Assembly (NCBI GenBank): GCA_018060945.1
Contig: JAGOVB010000003.1
Location: forward strand, 20,390-59,499
DNA from: Minisyncoccota bacterium
GTDB taxonomy: Bacteria; Patescibacteriota; Minisyncoccia; Phycocordibacterales; PALSA-1337
Direction: 5' to 3'
DNA length: 39,110 bases
In this document: one piece after another, positions 16,167 to 23,726 of the stretch
Numbering within the stretch: the stretch's first letter is position 1
How the letters are laid out: each line of letters starts with the position of its first letter
Made by a program: the position numbers and the translations under genes
Notes under the pieces: generated by a model
What the model was told of the DNA's origin: nothing
The model's input: only the letters and a program-made list of their open reading frames with translations
Database searches by the model: none

Positions 16167-16733
16167 CTATTTCGTCACCCTCTCTCGATACTCCGCTGTT
16201 TCTGTGTTGATTCGGATCACATCTCCTTCATTTACGAACATTGGTACGTTGATAGTTGCTCCTGTCTCGAGAGTGACATTTTTTGATCCTCCAGTGACAG
16301 TATCTCCACGAACTGCAGGGGCTGCTTCAGTTACTTTGAGGTCGACGGTGATAGGGAATTTGAGACCGATTGGTCGCTCTGCAAATGAGAGGAGGGGGAT
16401 GATGGTGTTTTCTTTTATATATTTAGCCTGGGGTCCAAGAAACTCTTCAGTCATGCTAAATCGTTTTGCCGGATCGTTTGCCTCGCAAAACCACATCTCT
16501 CCTTTGTTGGTGTAAAGGAATTTTACGTCTCGTTTGTCGATAATAGCCTCTTCCGCTTTTTCGTTTTGGTGGAAAGAGTACTCGGTAACTTTACCGGTAA
16601 AGAGGTTTTTTAATTTGGTAGCATTTACAGGCTTTCGCTGTTGTTTACGAAATACATGTGAAGTGAGGACTTCGTATGGGTCACCGTTAAAGATGATGTA
16701 TTTTCGTTCTACGATTTCGTTATATTCAAGCAT
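16167..16733 (-). CDS. efp: Translation elongation factor P, atypical tip loop
   Basis: Relieves ribosome stalling at polyproline stretches by reaching into the peptidyl-transferase centre. 188 aa, normal length, with KOW-like N-domain (MLEYNEIVERKYIIFNGDPY) and two OB domains (ERPIGLKFPITVDLKV, TGATINVPMFVNEGDVI). The loop that normally reads like PGKGQ, carrying the modified Lys34 (or Arg32), here reads FRKQQRKPV. Aligned back from KLKNL, the tip position is Gln, so neither beta-lysylation, rhamnosylation nor 5-aminopentanol modification at that site seems possible, unless a neighbouring Lys/Arg takes its place. It starts 9 nt after the recA stop, so it is in the recA operon. Confidence 0.95.
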   Translation of the reverse strand: MLEYNEIVERKYIIFNGDPYEVLTSHVFRKQQRKPVNATKLKNLFTGKVTEYSFHQNEKAEEAIIDKRDVKFLYTNKGEMWFCEANDPAKRFSMTEEFLGPQAKYIKENTIIPLLSFAERPIGLKFPITVDLKVTEAAPAVRGDTVTGGSKNVTLETGATINVPMFVNEGDVIRINTETAEYRERVTK

Positions 16734-16742
16734 TGCACTATA

Positions 16743-17795
16743 TTACTCTTCTTTTAATTTTTGTCTAATCTCAGCAAGGATCTTTTCACTTGTCTTTTTG
16801 TCTTCTTTTAGGAATTGTCGAGTTGCATCATATCCTCGGCCGAGTTTTATTTCACCGTAATTGTATGAGGTGCCTGTCTTTTGGATGAGACCCATTTTCT
16901 CACCGAGGGCGATGATTTCTCCTTCTTGTGAAATACCCTCGTTGTACATGAGGTCGAACTCAGTTTGTTTGAAGGGAGCCGCTACTTTGTTTTTGACCAC
17001 CTTTACACGCACACGTCCTCCCATAATTTCTTCACCTTTTTTGATCTGTGCAATACGTCGGATATCGAGACGAACTGAGGTGTAGAACTTGAGCGCTTTT
17101 CCTCCTGGGGTAGTCTCTGGGTTTCCAAACATCACTCCGATTTGCATACGGATCTGGTTGATGAATATAACGACAGTCTTGGACTTGGCAACGATACCAG
17201 TGAGTTTCCGGAGTGCTTGAGACATGAGACGAGCCTGTTTACCCATGTGTATTGCGCCCATATCGCCCTCTATTTCGTCTTTTGGGGTCAATGCGGCTAC
17301 TGAGTCGATAACGATCACATCCATCTTCCCAGAGCGAACTAGGCTCTCGACGATTTCGAGGCCCTGTTCACCATTGTCAGGTTGAGAAATGAGTAATTCG
17401 TCTGTTCGGACACCGAGGCGTTTTGCATACTCAGGGTCCATTGCATGTTCTGCGTCGATGAATGCACATATACCTCCGAGCTTTTGAGCTTCAGCGATGA
17501 TGTGAAGTGAAAGGGTGGTTTTACCAGATGATTCTGGACCAAAGATTTCGATGATACGTCCACGGGGAATACCGCCGACACCGAGTGCTGCGTCGAGACC
17601 GATTGAGCCAGTAGGGATAGCGTTGATATCTACTCGAGGTTTTTCTCCGAGCTTCATGATCGCATCGTCGCCGAATTTGGTACGGATCGCGTCTAGAGTA
17701 TCAGCCATACCAGCAAAGGATGGGCGACCTGATTCAATGGATGTTTCAGTTTTTAGTTCTTCTGTTGGTTTGGTTTTTGTAGTTTTCTTAGCCAT
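16743..17795 (-). CDS. recA: Recombinase RecA
   Basis: Strand-exchange ATPase; 350 aa. Walker A GPESSGKT at residues 86-93, [14 protein letters not shown] (Walker B region), the L2/Gln switch region in [10 protein letters not shown], and [17 protein letters not shown]. The N-terminus has about 25 extra Lys/Thr/Glu-rich residues compared with E. coli RecA, and the acidic C-tail is short. No LexA-type box was recognised upstream. It shares a transcript with efp. A TGGTATAGT extended -10 lies about 40 nt upstream on the minus strand. Confidence 0.98.
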   Translation of the reverse strand: MAKKTTKTKPTEELKTETSIESGRPSFAGMADTLDAIRTKFGDDAIMKLGEKPRVDINAIPTGSIGLDAALGVGGIPRGRIIEIFGPESSGKTTLSLHIIAEAQKLGGICAFIDAEHAMDPEYAKRLGVRTDELLISQPDNGEQGLEIVESLVRSGKMDVIVIDSVAALTPKDEIEGDMGAIHMGKQARLMSQALRKLTGIVAKSKTVVIFINQIRMQIGVMFGNPETTPGGKALKFYTSVRLDIRRIAQIKKGEEIMGGRVRVKVVKNKVAAPFKQTEFDLMYNEGISQEGEIIALGEKMGLIQKTGTSYNYGEIKLGRGYDATRQFLKEDKKTSEKILAEIRQKLKEE

Positions 17796-17827
17796 AAAAT
17801 AAAATTAATCTGATAGTGAACCAACTA

Positions 17828-17839
17828 TACCAAATCATA
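17828..17839 (-). promoter_or_regulatory. Probable recA promoter -10
   Basis: On the minus strand TTGGTATAGT gives a TG-n-TATAGT extended -10, leaving a leader of about 30 nt before the recA ATG at 17795. No convincing -35. Confidence 0.45.
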
Positions 17840-17851
17840 CATGAAATTTTT

Positions 17852-18202
17852 CTAAAATGTAGCTTGTCTAAAAATCCTAAGTATTTTCTGGTTTTCTCTG
17901 TTGAATCTATCCTTTATAAACAGCTTATACACATTTTCGCCTTTCTCTAGGAGACGTATTTCGCCAAAATTTCCTTGTTCATCGATCAATATGGGTTGAT
18001 CATTGAGAGTGATTATCTTTGCATTGGGTGCATAGCCTCTGAGGATGACTGTGGTTGTCGCGATTATTGCTCCATCAGCAGGCTCGTAAATAGTGAGTAC
18101 AGGTCCACGTATAAGATTGCGAGCTGTGTATAGGGAATAGCCTACAATAATGAGGATTAGAAGAATTATACCTATATTTTTAAGTCTATTGCGCAGGTTC
18201 AT
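17852..18202 (-). CDS. Small anchored Ig-like-domain protein
   Basis: 116 aa from the ATG at 18202 (MNLRNRLKN); an earlier in-frame ATG at 18226 would add 8 residues and deepen the ftsK overlap. One transmembrane helix (about residues 9-28), then an outside domain that reads like a glucodextranase/FlgD-type Ig-like fold: VLTIYEPADGAIIATTTVILRGYAPNA (first part), with the line LEKGENVYKLFIKDRFNRE near its end. Such domains bind or space other surface parts. Translationally overlaps the ftsK 3' end by 17 nt. Exact function unknown. Confidence 0.6.
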   Translation of the reverse strand: MNLRNRLKNIGIILLILIIVGYSLYTARNLIRGPVLTIYEPADGAIIATTTVILRGYAPNAKIITLNDQPILIDEQGNFGEIRLLEKGENVYKLFIKDRFNRENQKILRIFRQATF

Positions 18203-20303
18203 CAGCTGGGGCAGAGATGGCTTCATTGCCGATTACTTCACGTGGCTTTGATCCGTTTGCAGGGCCAATAACTCCTTTTTGCTCCAACATATCCATAAGG
18301 CGTGCTGCCCGAGAGTAGCCTATACCCAGCTTTCTTTGAAGGTATGAGGTGCTTGCTTTACCAGCTTCAGCGACTACGGCTCTAGCATCCTCATACATAT
18401 CATCTTCTTCACCGAGCTCATCACCACCGATACTTGATTCAAACATGCTATTGCTTCCAGGAAGTTCGGGTGCGGTGAGATTGATCTCATCCATGATTTC
18501 ATCTTTGTATGAGTCGATAAGGTAGTTTACAACATCTTTTAGTTCAGCTTCAGATACATATGCAGATTGAAGACGGATCGGTTTTGACATCTCTCCACCT
18601 TGGTACAGTGTATCTCCAGCACCCAACAACTTTTCTGCACCAGGTGCGTCGAGAATAGTTCGAGAGTCGATCTGTGAGCTCACCTGGAGGGCGAGACGTG
18701 TGGGGATGTTTGCTTTGATGAGACCGGTGATGACGTTTACACTCGGTCGCTGGGTCGAAAGGATGAGGTGGATACCAACTGCGCGGCTCATCTGTGCAAG
18801 GCGGACGATAGCGCTCTCAAGCTCTCGAGGGTAGGTTTGCATGATGTCTGCCAATTCATCGATGATGATGACCATATACGGCATAGTTTCGCTGTCCTTG
18901 GAACGAGATTTGTGGAACGACTCGATATCTCGGCACTTGTTCTGTTCGAGGACGTCATAACGGCGACTCATTTCTTTTGCAGCCCATCGTAGTGCTAGGA
19001 TTGCTTTCTTGGCATCTGTGATAACGGGGGTGAGAAGGTGAGGGATCTTGTTGTACAAAGTAAGCTCCACACGTTTTGGGTCGATAAATATAAATTTGAG
19101 GTCCTCTGGTGAGTTTCTGTATAGAAGAGAGGTAATGAGGGTGTGGATCGTCACAGATTTTCCTGAACCAGTAGTACCAGCAATGAGCATGTGAGGGGCT
19201 TTTGCCAAGTTTGCAAAGACAGGTTTTCCAGAGATCCCTTTTCCGAGAGAGATCATGAGTGGCTTTGGAGAATCTTGGTACTCGTCAGAGCTCAGGAGCG
19301 AGGCTAGTCCAACCATTGTTTTTGTAGTGTTTGGGATTTCAATACCGACTAGGGACTTGCCGGGGATAGGTGCTTCGATACGGATTGGGTGCGCTGCGAG
19401 AGCAAGGGCGAGGTCGTTGTTTAGAGCGACGATCTTTGCGAGCTTTACTCCTTCAGCAGGTTTGAGGGCGTATCGGGTAACTGAAGGTCCAATAGATATT
19501 TCATCCATCTCGACATCAATGCCGAAATTCAAAAGGGTTCGCTTGATGATGTTTGCATTTGCTTTGATATCTCCCACCTCAGGCTTACCTTTGTCACGTT
19601 CAAGGAGGGTGAGGGGAGGTGGTTCGTATGTTTTGCCGCTTCGGCTAAAAGTAGGAGCAGGTTCAAAATCTTTATCCTCCACAAATTCGGGAGTTCTGAC
19701 TTTGAGGGCTGGCTTCACCATCTCTTCCTCCACCTCTTGTTCCTCTATTTGCTCGCGGACCTTTTCTACTTGTTCGTCGATCTCATCTTCATCAATCTCT
19801 TTCTTTTCTTTTTTAAACCAGTTCCAGAATGCGAGTGACTCCTGAGTAAAATGAGCCTCAAACAATACAAGTATTGAAATGATAAGGACAGCAATGAGTA
19901 TCGCTACAGTTGCGTACACATCAAACAACCGAATGAGTGGTGAAGATATCAGGTTGCCCACCACGCCACCATTATGTCCTGGAAAAATATTGATAATCCC
20001 AAGACCGGATATAAAAAATAGGAATGCACTAACGATCTTGCTTACTCGCAGCTTTTGCTCTGTGTCAGTCAGGCTATAGACACCCAACATGATTAGTAGA
20101 AGAGGGAAAAGAAAATAACCGATACCAAATAAGTATTTAAAAAAAGAATAGATGTGGGTACCTACGTACCCAGCCTTATTAACAGATGCTAGGACGGTGA
20201 CCAAAGCAGCCGCAAAAAAAAGGATAGCAACAATTGCTTTTGTTGTGTCTTTGCCGATCTCGCTTTTCAAAGAGAAATCTTTAACTTCTTTCTTTTTTGC
20301 CAT
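18186..20303 (-). CDS. ftsK: FtsK/SpoIIIE-type DNA translocase
   Basis: Septum-located ATPase that pumps chromosome ends into daughter cells; 705 aa. Four N-terminal transmembrane helices (about 22-40, 57-78, 86-107, 128-150), a charged Glu/Lys-rich linker (165-200) much shorter than E. coli FtsK's, the alpha domain (from about 240), the RecA-like motor with Walker A GTTGSGKS at 376-383 and Walker B MVIIIDELAD, and a C-terminal winged-helix gamma domain (LQRKLGIGYSRAARLMDMLE) that reads orientation sequences. All core parts are present. It has its own leaderless-type -10 and heads the group ftsK-Ig protein; recA-efp follow after a separate promoter. Confidence 0.97.
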   Translation of the reverse strand: MAKKKEVKDFSLKSEIGKDTTKAIVAILFFAAALVTVLASVNKAGYVGTHIYSFFKYLFGIGYFLFPLLLIMLGVYSLTDTEQKLRVSKIVSAFLFFISGLGIINIFPGHNGGVVGNLISSPLIRLFDVYATVAILIAVLIISILVLFEAHFTQESLAFWNWFKKEKKEIDEDEIDEQVEKVREQIEEQEVEEEMVKPALKVRTPEFVEDKDFEPAPTFSRSGKTYEPPPLTLLERDKGKPEVGDIKANANIIKRTLLNFGIDVEMDEISIGPSVTRYALKPAEGVKLAKIVALNNDLALALAAHPIRIEAPIPGKSLVGIEIPNTTKTMVGLASLLSSDEYQDSPKPLMISLGKGISGKPVFANLAKAPHMLIAGTTGSGKSVTIHTLITSLLYRNSPEDLKFIFIDPKRVELTLYNKIPHLLTPVITDAKKAILALRWAAKEMSRRYDVLEQNKCRDIESFHKSRSKDSETMPYMVIIIDELADIMQTYPRELESAIVRLAQMSRAVGIHLILSTQRPSVNVITGLIKANIPTRLALQVSSQIDSRTILDAPGAEKLLGAGDTLYQGGEMSKPIRLQSAYVSEAELKDVVNYLIDSYKDEIMDEINLTAPELPGSNSMFESSIGGDELGEEDDMYEDARAVVAEAGKASTSYLQRKLGIGYSRAARLMDMLEQKGVIGPANGSKPREVIGNEAISAPADEPAQ

Positions 20304-20319
20304 ATAACAATAATATCAT
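20304..20319 (-). promoter_or_regulatory. Extended -10, leaderless ftsK start
   Basis: Minus strand TGATATTAT (hexamer 20315-20310), 6 nt before the ftsK ATG at 20303. Confidence 0.6.
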
Positions 20320-20345
20320 GGATTGCAAAAATACGGCCAGAACGC

Positions 20346-20375
20346 TTTACAAACAGACATGGACAAGCATATAAT
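20346..20375 (+). promoter_or_regulatory. Sigma-70-type promoter of wHTH gene
   Basis: TTTACA (20346-20351), 18-nt spacer, TATAAT (20370-20375). Predicted +1 about 20382, giving a leader of about 48 nt that ends in the only clear Shine-Dalgarno in this window (AAAAGGAC, 20422-20429). Confidence 0.75.
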
Positions 20376-20429
20376 GGACACATAAAAGTCGCTTATTTAT
20401 TAAGAGACATTTTAGAGACTAAAAGGACA

Positions 20430-21119
20430 ATGAACTACTTTAAAGACATAGACAGTAACGAAGATTTTACCAAGCTTGGATTTTTCTCAGGAGAGCCTTA
20501 TCTCAAGCAGGTTTTTAAAAAGACAGAAAAAGTTGTCGCTGCCCTTTACCTTGTCTCTAACTTAATAAAAGACAAGGAGCCCATAAAATGGAAGTTGCGA
20601 GAAAGAAGCATGACTTTGATGTCTGCGGCACTTACACTGAACGATGATCAGTCCTTCGATAAGGATTTCGCTGTGAGGACTGTGTTTTCTGACATACTAG
20701 AGATCTTATCCACACTTAGCTTGGCACATATGTCGGGGCTATTGTCCGAGATGAACTACAATATTTTACGTGTCGAAGTTGAAAAAATTGCAAATATTCT
20801 AAAAGACAATTTGGTCATTGAGCGAGAAACTAAAGGTTATGTACTCTCAGAATCTTTCTTCAAAGAAGATATAGTTAAAGCCAAAAATATTGTCCCTGTT
20901 ATAAAAGACAATGTAACGGAGTCGCCGAAGAAAAATAATAGACAGGAGGTCATTTTAAGCTTGTTAAAGACGCGTTCAAATCTTACGATAAAAGACGTGG
21001 CTCAGGTGGTGACTGACTGCAGTGAAAAGACTATTCAAAGAGAACTTATCAATATGGTAGAAAAAGGTCTTGTAAAGAGAGAGGGGGAACGTAGATGGAG
21101 TCGTTATTCTCTAAGATAA
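20430..21119 (+). CDS. Winged-helix (DeoR-like HTH) protein, unknown
   Basis: 229 aa. The N-terminal ~135 residues are helical and unrecognised (MNYFKDIDSNEDFTKLGFF onward). The C-terminal ~65 residues are a winged helix: RQEVILSLLKTRSNLTIKDV, then CSEKTIQRELINMVEKGLVK with a basic wing (REGERRWSRYSL). This suggests DNA binding, perhaps as a regulator of the surface-protein gene downstream; that target is speculation. It is unusual here in having a standard promoter plus a Shine-Dalgarno (AAAAGGACA then ATG). Confidence 0.7.
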   Translation: MNYFKDIDSNEDFTKLGFFSGEPYLKQVFKKTEKVVAALYLVSNLIKDKEPIKWKLRERSMTLMSAALTLNDDQSFDKDFAVRTVFSDILEILSTLSLAHMSGLLSEMNYNILRVEVEKIANILKDNLVIERETKGYVLSESFFKEDIVKAKNIVPVIKDNVTESPKKNNRQEVILSLLKTRSNLTIKDVAQVVTDCSEKTIQRELINMVEKGLVKREGERRWSRYSLR

Positions 21120-21555
21120 TAAACCCTCTATTTTATTGACTTTTTAGTCTGAAAAGAGTAGTATAACGGGGTGTGATATATGTGCATAAAAGCACTTATC
21201 CACTGTGGTGATTATTGCGCCTATTTTGGATGTGTTATACTTTCAAAATACAGTTCAGAAATTACCCAGGACGATAGGACTTTGACAATAGAATAAGTGC
21301 ACAATATTTCAGAATCTCGGCAATATTTCCTTCACGGCTGTACGATAGAAAATCAGACCCAACCTTATCAGCTATGCCATACTCGTGTCGATAACAAGAG
21401 TATGGAATAGTGTTGTTGTACATCTTGATTGCAAGATCAGGGTGTGCAAAGTTTCAGTATCGAAAGAATTAATAGTTATAAACGTGTGAAAATATTTTAT
21501 CTTTTTCAAATTTTTATTAGTAAACGAAAAAGGTAGGTATTAATTATAAAATCAA
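21120..21555 (+). promoter_or_regulatory. 436-nt structured intergenic/leader region upstream of the surface-protein gene
   Basis: No ORF of note. Promoter candidates: TTGACT (21136-21141)-17 nt-TAGTAT (21159-21164), and an extended -10 TGTTATACT near 21236. Two perfect hairpins follow: CCATACTC/GAGTATGG with a 13-nt loop (21377-21405) and ATCTTG-ATTG-CAAGAT (21422-21437). The stretch 21480-21555 is very A/T-rich and ends with TATAAA (21545-21550) close to the ATG. It could be a long 5' UTR or a separate non-coding RNA. I recognise no known riboswitch, RNase P, tmRNA or SRP RNA in it. Confidence 0.4.
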
Positions 21556-23451
21556 ATGATGAAAAGAATATTAGTGGTTGTTGCTATCGCACTCTCATTG
21601 AGTGTAGTAGCTACACCAGCAAAGGCAGCAACAGTTGCTGAACTCCAGGCTATGATCGCGCAGTTGACTGCTCAGATCTCAGCACTTTCAGGAGGTTCAA
21701 CAGCAGCTTCTACTGGATACAAGTTCAACACTAACCTCACTGTAGGTTCTACAGGAGCAGACGTAGTTGCACTCCAGGATTGGCTAGCATCTAAAGGTTT
21801 CCTTTCAATTCCAGCTGGAACTTCAAAGGGATACTTTGGACAACTTACAAAGACAGCAGTGTCAGCTTACCAGGCTTCAGCAGGACTTCCTGCAACAGGT
21901 TTCGTAGGTCCTATGACACGAGAGAAGTTGAATGCAGCAGCACCAGTAGTAGTTACACCTACACCTGGAACTACTCCATCAACACCTTCTACTCTTAGCG
22001 GAGGTGAAGGAGAACTCCGAGAATTCGATACTATTGGTGGTGTTGAATCATCAGTAGATGAAGGCGCTGAGGACGAGAAAGTTCTTGGTGTTGAATTCAA
22101 AGCAAAGGATTCTGACGTTTCTATCGAACGTGTAGACGTCGATATCGAAGTTGGATCTGGAGGTAGCTCAAAACTACGAGATTACATTGATTCAGTTTCT
22201 CTATGGCTCGACGGCAAGAAGATTGCTGACGCAGACGTAAGTGAAGGTGATGAAGACAGTGATGTTTACTCATTCCGATTCTCAGGTCTTAACGGAGTTG
22301 TTAAGGAGGATGATGAGGCAGCATTGTACGTTGCAGTTAACGCTGTAAGCAATCTTGATACAGGTGACTCAGATGTAGATCTTACTGTAAGCGTTCCTGA
22401 GGGTGGAATCCGAGCAGTTGATGCAGCGGGTATCTCAGATACATACGTTTCATCTACAGATAGCCTCGAAGAATCATTCAATATCGGAGCTCGAACAGCA
22501 GGTGACCTAAACGTTACCGAAGCTAGCGAATCTCCTGATACAAAAACAGTTCAGGTTGATGCAGATAGCGATACAAGCGATGTAACACTATTCGTACTCG
22601 ATCTCGAAGCTGATGAACAGGACATTACCATTACAGATCTCCCTGTATACATTACTTCAACAGGAGCAGGTGTAGGAGAGATCATCAAGGATGTTAAACT
22701 TGTTCAGGGTTCAAAAACACTTGACTCAGTTTCAATCTCATCAACAACAGCTACAGGACGAAGCATTTTCTTTGAGAATGTTGACTTGACTGTTAAGGAT
22801 GGAGAGACCGAAACTGTAAAGGTTGTTGCTACAATCAATGACATTGAAGGAGCATTCTCTACTGGAGACAGTGTATACGTATCAGCTACATCTAGCGCCC
22901 TATGGGATGCTGAAGATGAGGAAGGTGATCAGATTACACTTAACCACGATGTAACCGGTTCAGTTATCACATTCCGAAGCACTGGAGTTATGGTTACAGC
23001 AGGTGACATGACACAGACTGTTCAGGCTAACGCAGACGCTACTACAGATGACCAGGGAGTGTACTCAATCACATTCGATGTTGAGGCATTCGAAGATACA
23101 GCATACATTCTACTTGGTTCTGCTACACGAGGAGGATCAAGCACAACAACTGCTGCTAACTACTACGTCGAGTCTTCTACAAACAGCTATGCTGCAACCA
23201 CAACAGGTTCAGTAAGCTCAGAAGTAACTCGAGTTAGTGGAGGAAGCGTAGAAGGAAGCTATGTTCGAATCAACGCTGGAAGCAAGGCTACATTCAAATT
23301 GAGTGTATACTTTGACGCAGCTTTGACCGACCTATACCGACTACAACTTCAGTCAGTAAACTTCAACGACACAGCAGCTGCACCAGATTCATCTGAAGCA
23401 GTTACTCCACTTGAGGACTTCCAGACAACATCTGTCTCAGTTCAAAACTAG
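21556..23451 (+). CDS. Large secreted surface protein with peptidoglycan-binding domain (S-layer-like)
   Basis: 631 aa. Signal peptide with cleavage expected after PAKA (residue 24). A short helical/coiled-coil stretch (ATVAELQAMIAQLTAQISAL) is followed by a PG_binding_1 domain at about 58-127 (LTVGSTGADVVALQDWLAS, KGYFGQLTKTAVSAYQ, LPATGFVGPMTREKLN). A Pro/Thr linker then leads into about 480 residues of strongly acidic, Thr/Ser/Val/Asp-rich beta sequence with no Cys, as in S-layer or fibre proteins. The codon choice is notably uniform (CGA, ACA, GTT, CTT favoured), suggesting high expression. This architecture recurs in Parcubacteria surface proteins, so an S-layer or wall-bound adhesin role is likely but inferred. 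Start ATG 21556 or 21559. Confidence 0.8.
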   Translation: MMKRILVVVAIALSLSVVATPAKAATVAELQAMIAQLTAQISALSGGSTAASTGYKFNTNLTVGSTGADVVALQDWLASKGFLSIPAGTSKGYFGQLTKTAVSAYQASAGLPATGFVGPMTREKLNAAAPVVVTPTPGTTPSTPSTLSGGEGELREFDTIGGVESSVDEGAEDEKVLGVEFKAKDSDVSIERVDVDIEVGSGGSSKLRDYIDSVSLWLDGKKIADADVSEGDEDSDVYSFRFSGLNGVVKEDDEAALYVAVNAVSNLDTGDSDVDLTVSVPEGGIRAVDAAGISDTYVSSTDSLEESFNIGARTAGDLNVTEASESPDTKTVQVDADSDTSDVTLFVLDLEADEQDITITDLPVYITSTGAGVGEIIKDVKLVQGSKTLDSVSISSTTATGRSIFFENVDLTVKDGETETVKVVATINDIEGAFSTGDSVYVSATSSALWDAEDEEGDQITLNHDVTGSVITFRSTGVMVTAGDMTQTVQANADATTDDQGVYSITFDVEAFEDTAYILLGSATRGGSSTTTAANYYVESSTNSYAATTTGSVSSEVTRVSGGSVEGSYVRINAGSKATFKLSVYFDAALTDLYRLQLQSVNFNDTAAAPDSSEAVTPLEDFQTTSVSVQN

Positions 23452-23464
23452 TTAGTTGAGGATT

Positions 23465-23480
23465 GATTACGAAAGTAATC
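23465..23480 (+). other. GAAA-tetraloop hairpin in 3' UTR
   Basis: GATTAC-GAAA-GTAATC, 6-bp perfect stem with a GNRA loop, between the stop codon and the terminator. It may protect the 3' end of an abundant mRNA. Confidence 0.5.
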
Positions 23481-23490
23481 TGTGAGTAAA

Positions 23491-23525
23491 ACAAAAAACC
23501 ACCTTCACGGGTGGTTTTTTGTTTT
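23491..23525 (+). terminator. Intrinsic terminator of surface-protein gene
   Basis: AAAAACCACC/GGTGGTTTTT stem with a short TTCACG loop and T-run. Strong. Confidence 0.92.
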
Positions 23526-23537
23526 GTATAAAAGTTA

Positions 23538-23549
23538 TATAATATAAGC
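23538..23549 (+). promoter_or_regulatory. Consensus -10, leaderless start of 35-aa gene
   Basis: TATAAT (23538-23543), 6 nt before the ATG at 23550, directly downstream of a terminator. Confidence 0.65.
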
Positions 23550-23657
23550 ATGTTCGATCAAACCTTCTTTAAATTTTTAGTTGGATTCACGATGATTCTT
23601 GGCACCAGTCTCGGGATCTTGTTTATTGTTGGAAACTATTCTCTAATCACTCGTTAG
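23550..23657 (+). CDS. 35-aa single-helix membrane peptide
   Basis: Too short for usual gene-finding cutoffs. It reads MFDQTFFKFLVGFTMILGTS at the start and ends in NYSLITR; residues 8-30 form one strongly hydrophobic helix. Support comes from context: it lies just after a terminator, with a consensus TATAAT at the leaderless spacing and an uninterrupted frame to TAG. No known family recognised. It could be a small membrane regulator or subunit. A non-coding transcript in the same place cannot be excluded. Confidence 0.5.
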   Translation: MFDQTFFKFLVGFTMILGTSLGILFIVGNYSLITR

Positions 23658-23690
23658 GTAGAAAATTCATAAAGATTTCATTTCAATTTA

Positions 23691-23707
23691 ATATGATGTT
23701 CTCATAT
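23691..23707 (+). other. Hairpin upstream of hydrolase gene
   Basis: ATATGA-TGTTC-TCATAT, perfect 6-bp stem, no T-tract, 20 nt before the next ATG. Could be an operator or weak mRNA structure. Confidence 0.3.
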
Positions 23708-23726
23708 CAGCTAATCAATACACGAT

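Noticed and set aside
21196-21204. DnaA box (TTATCCACT) suggesting oriC in the intergenic region
   Set aside because: Only one imperfect box was found, with no cluster and no dnaA or dnaN nearby.
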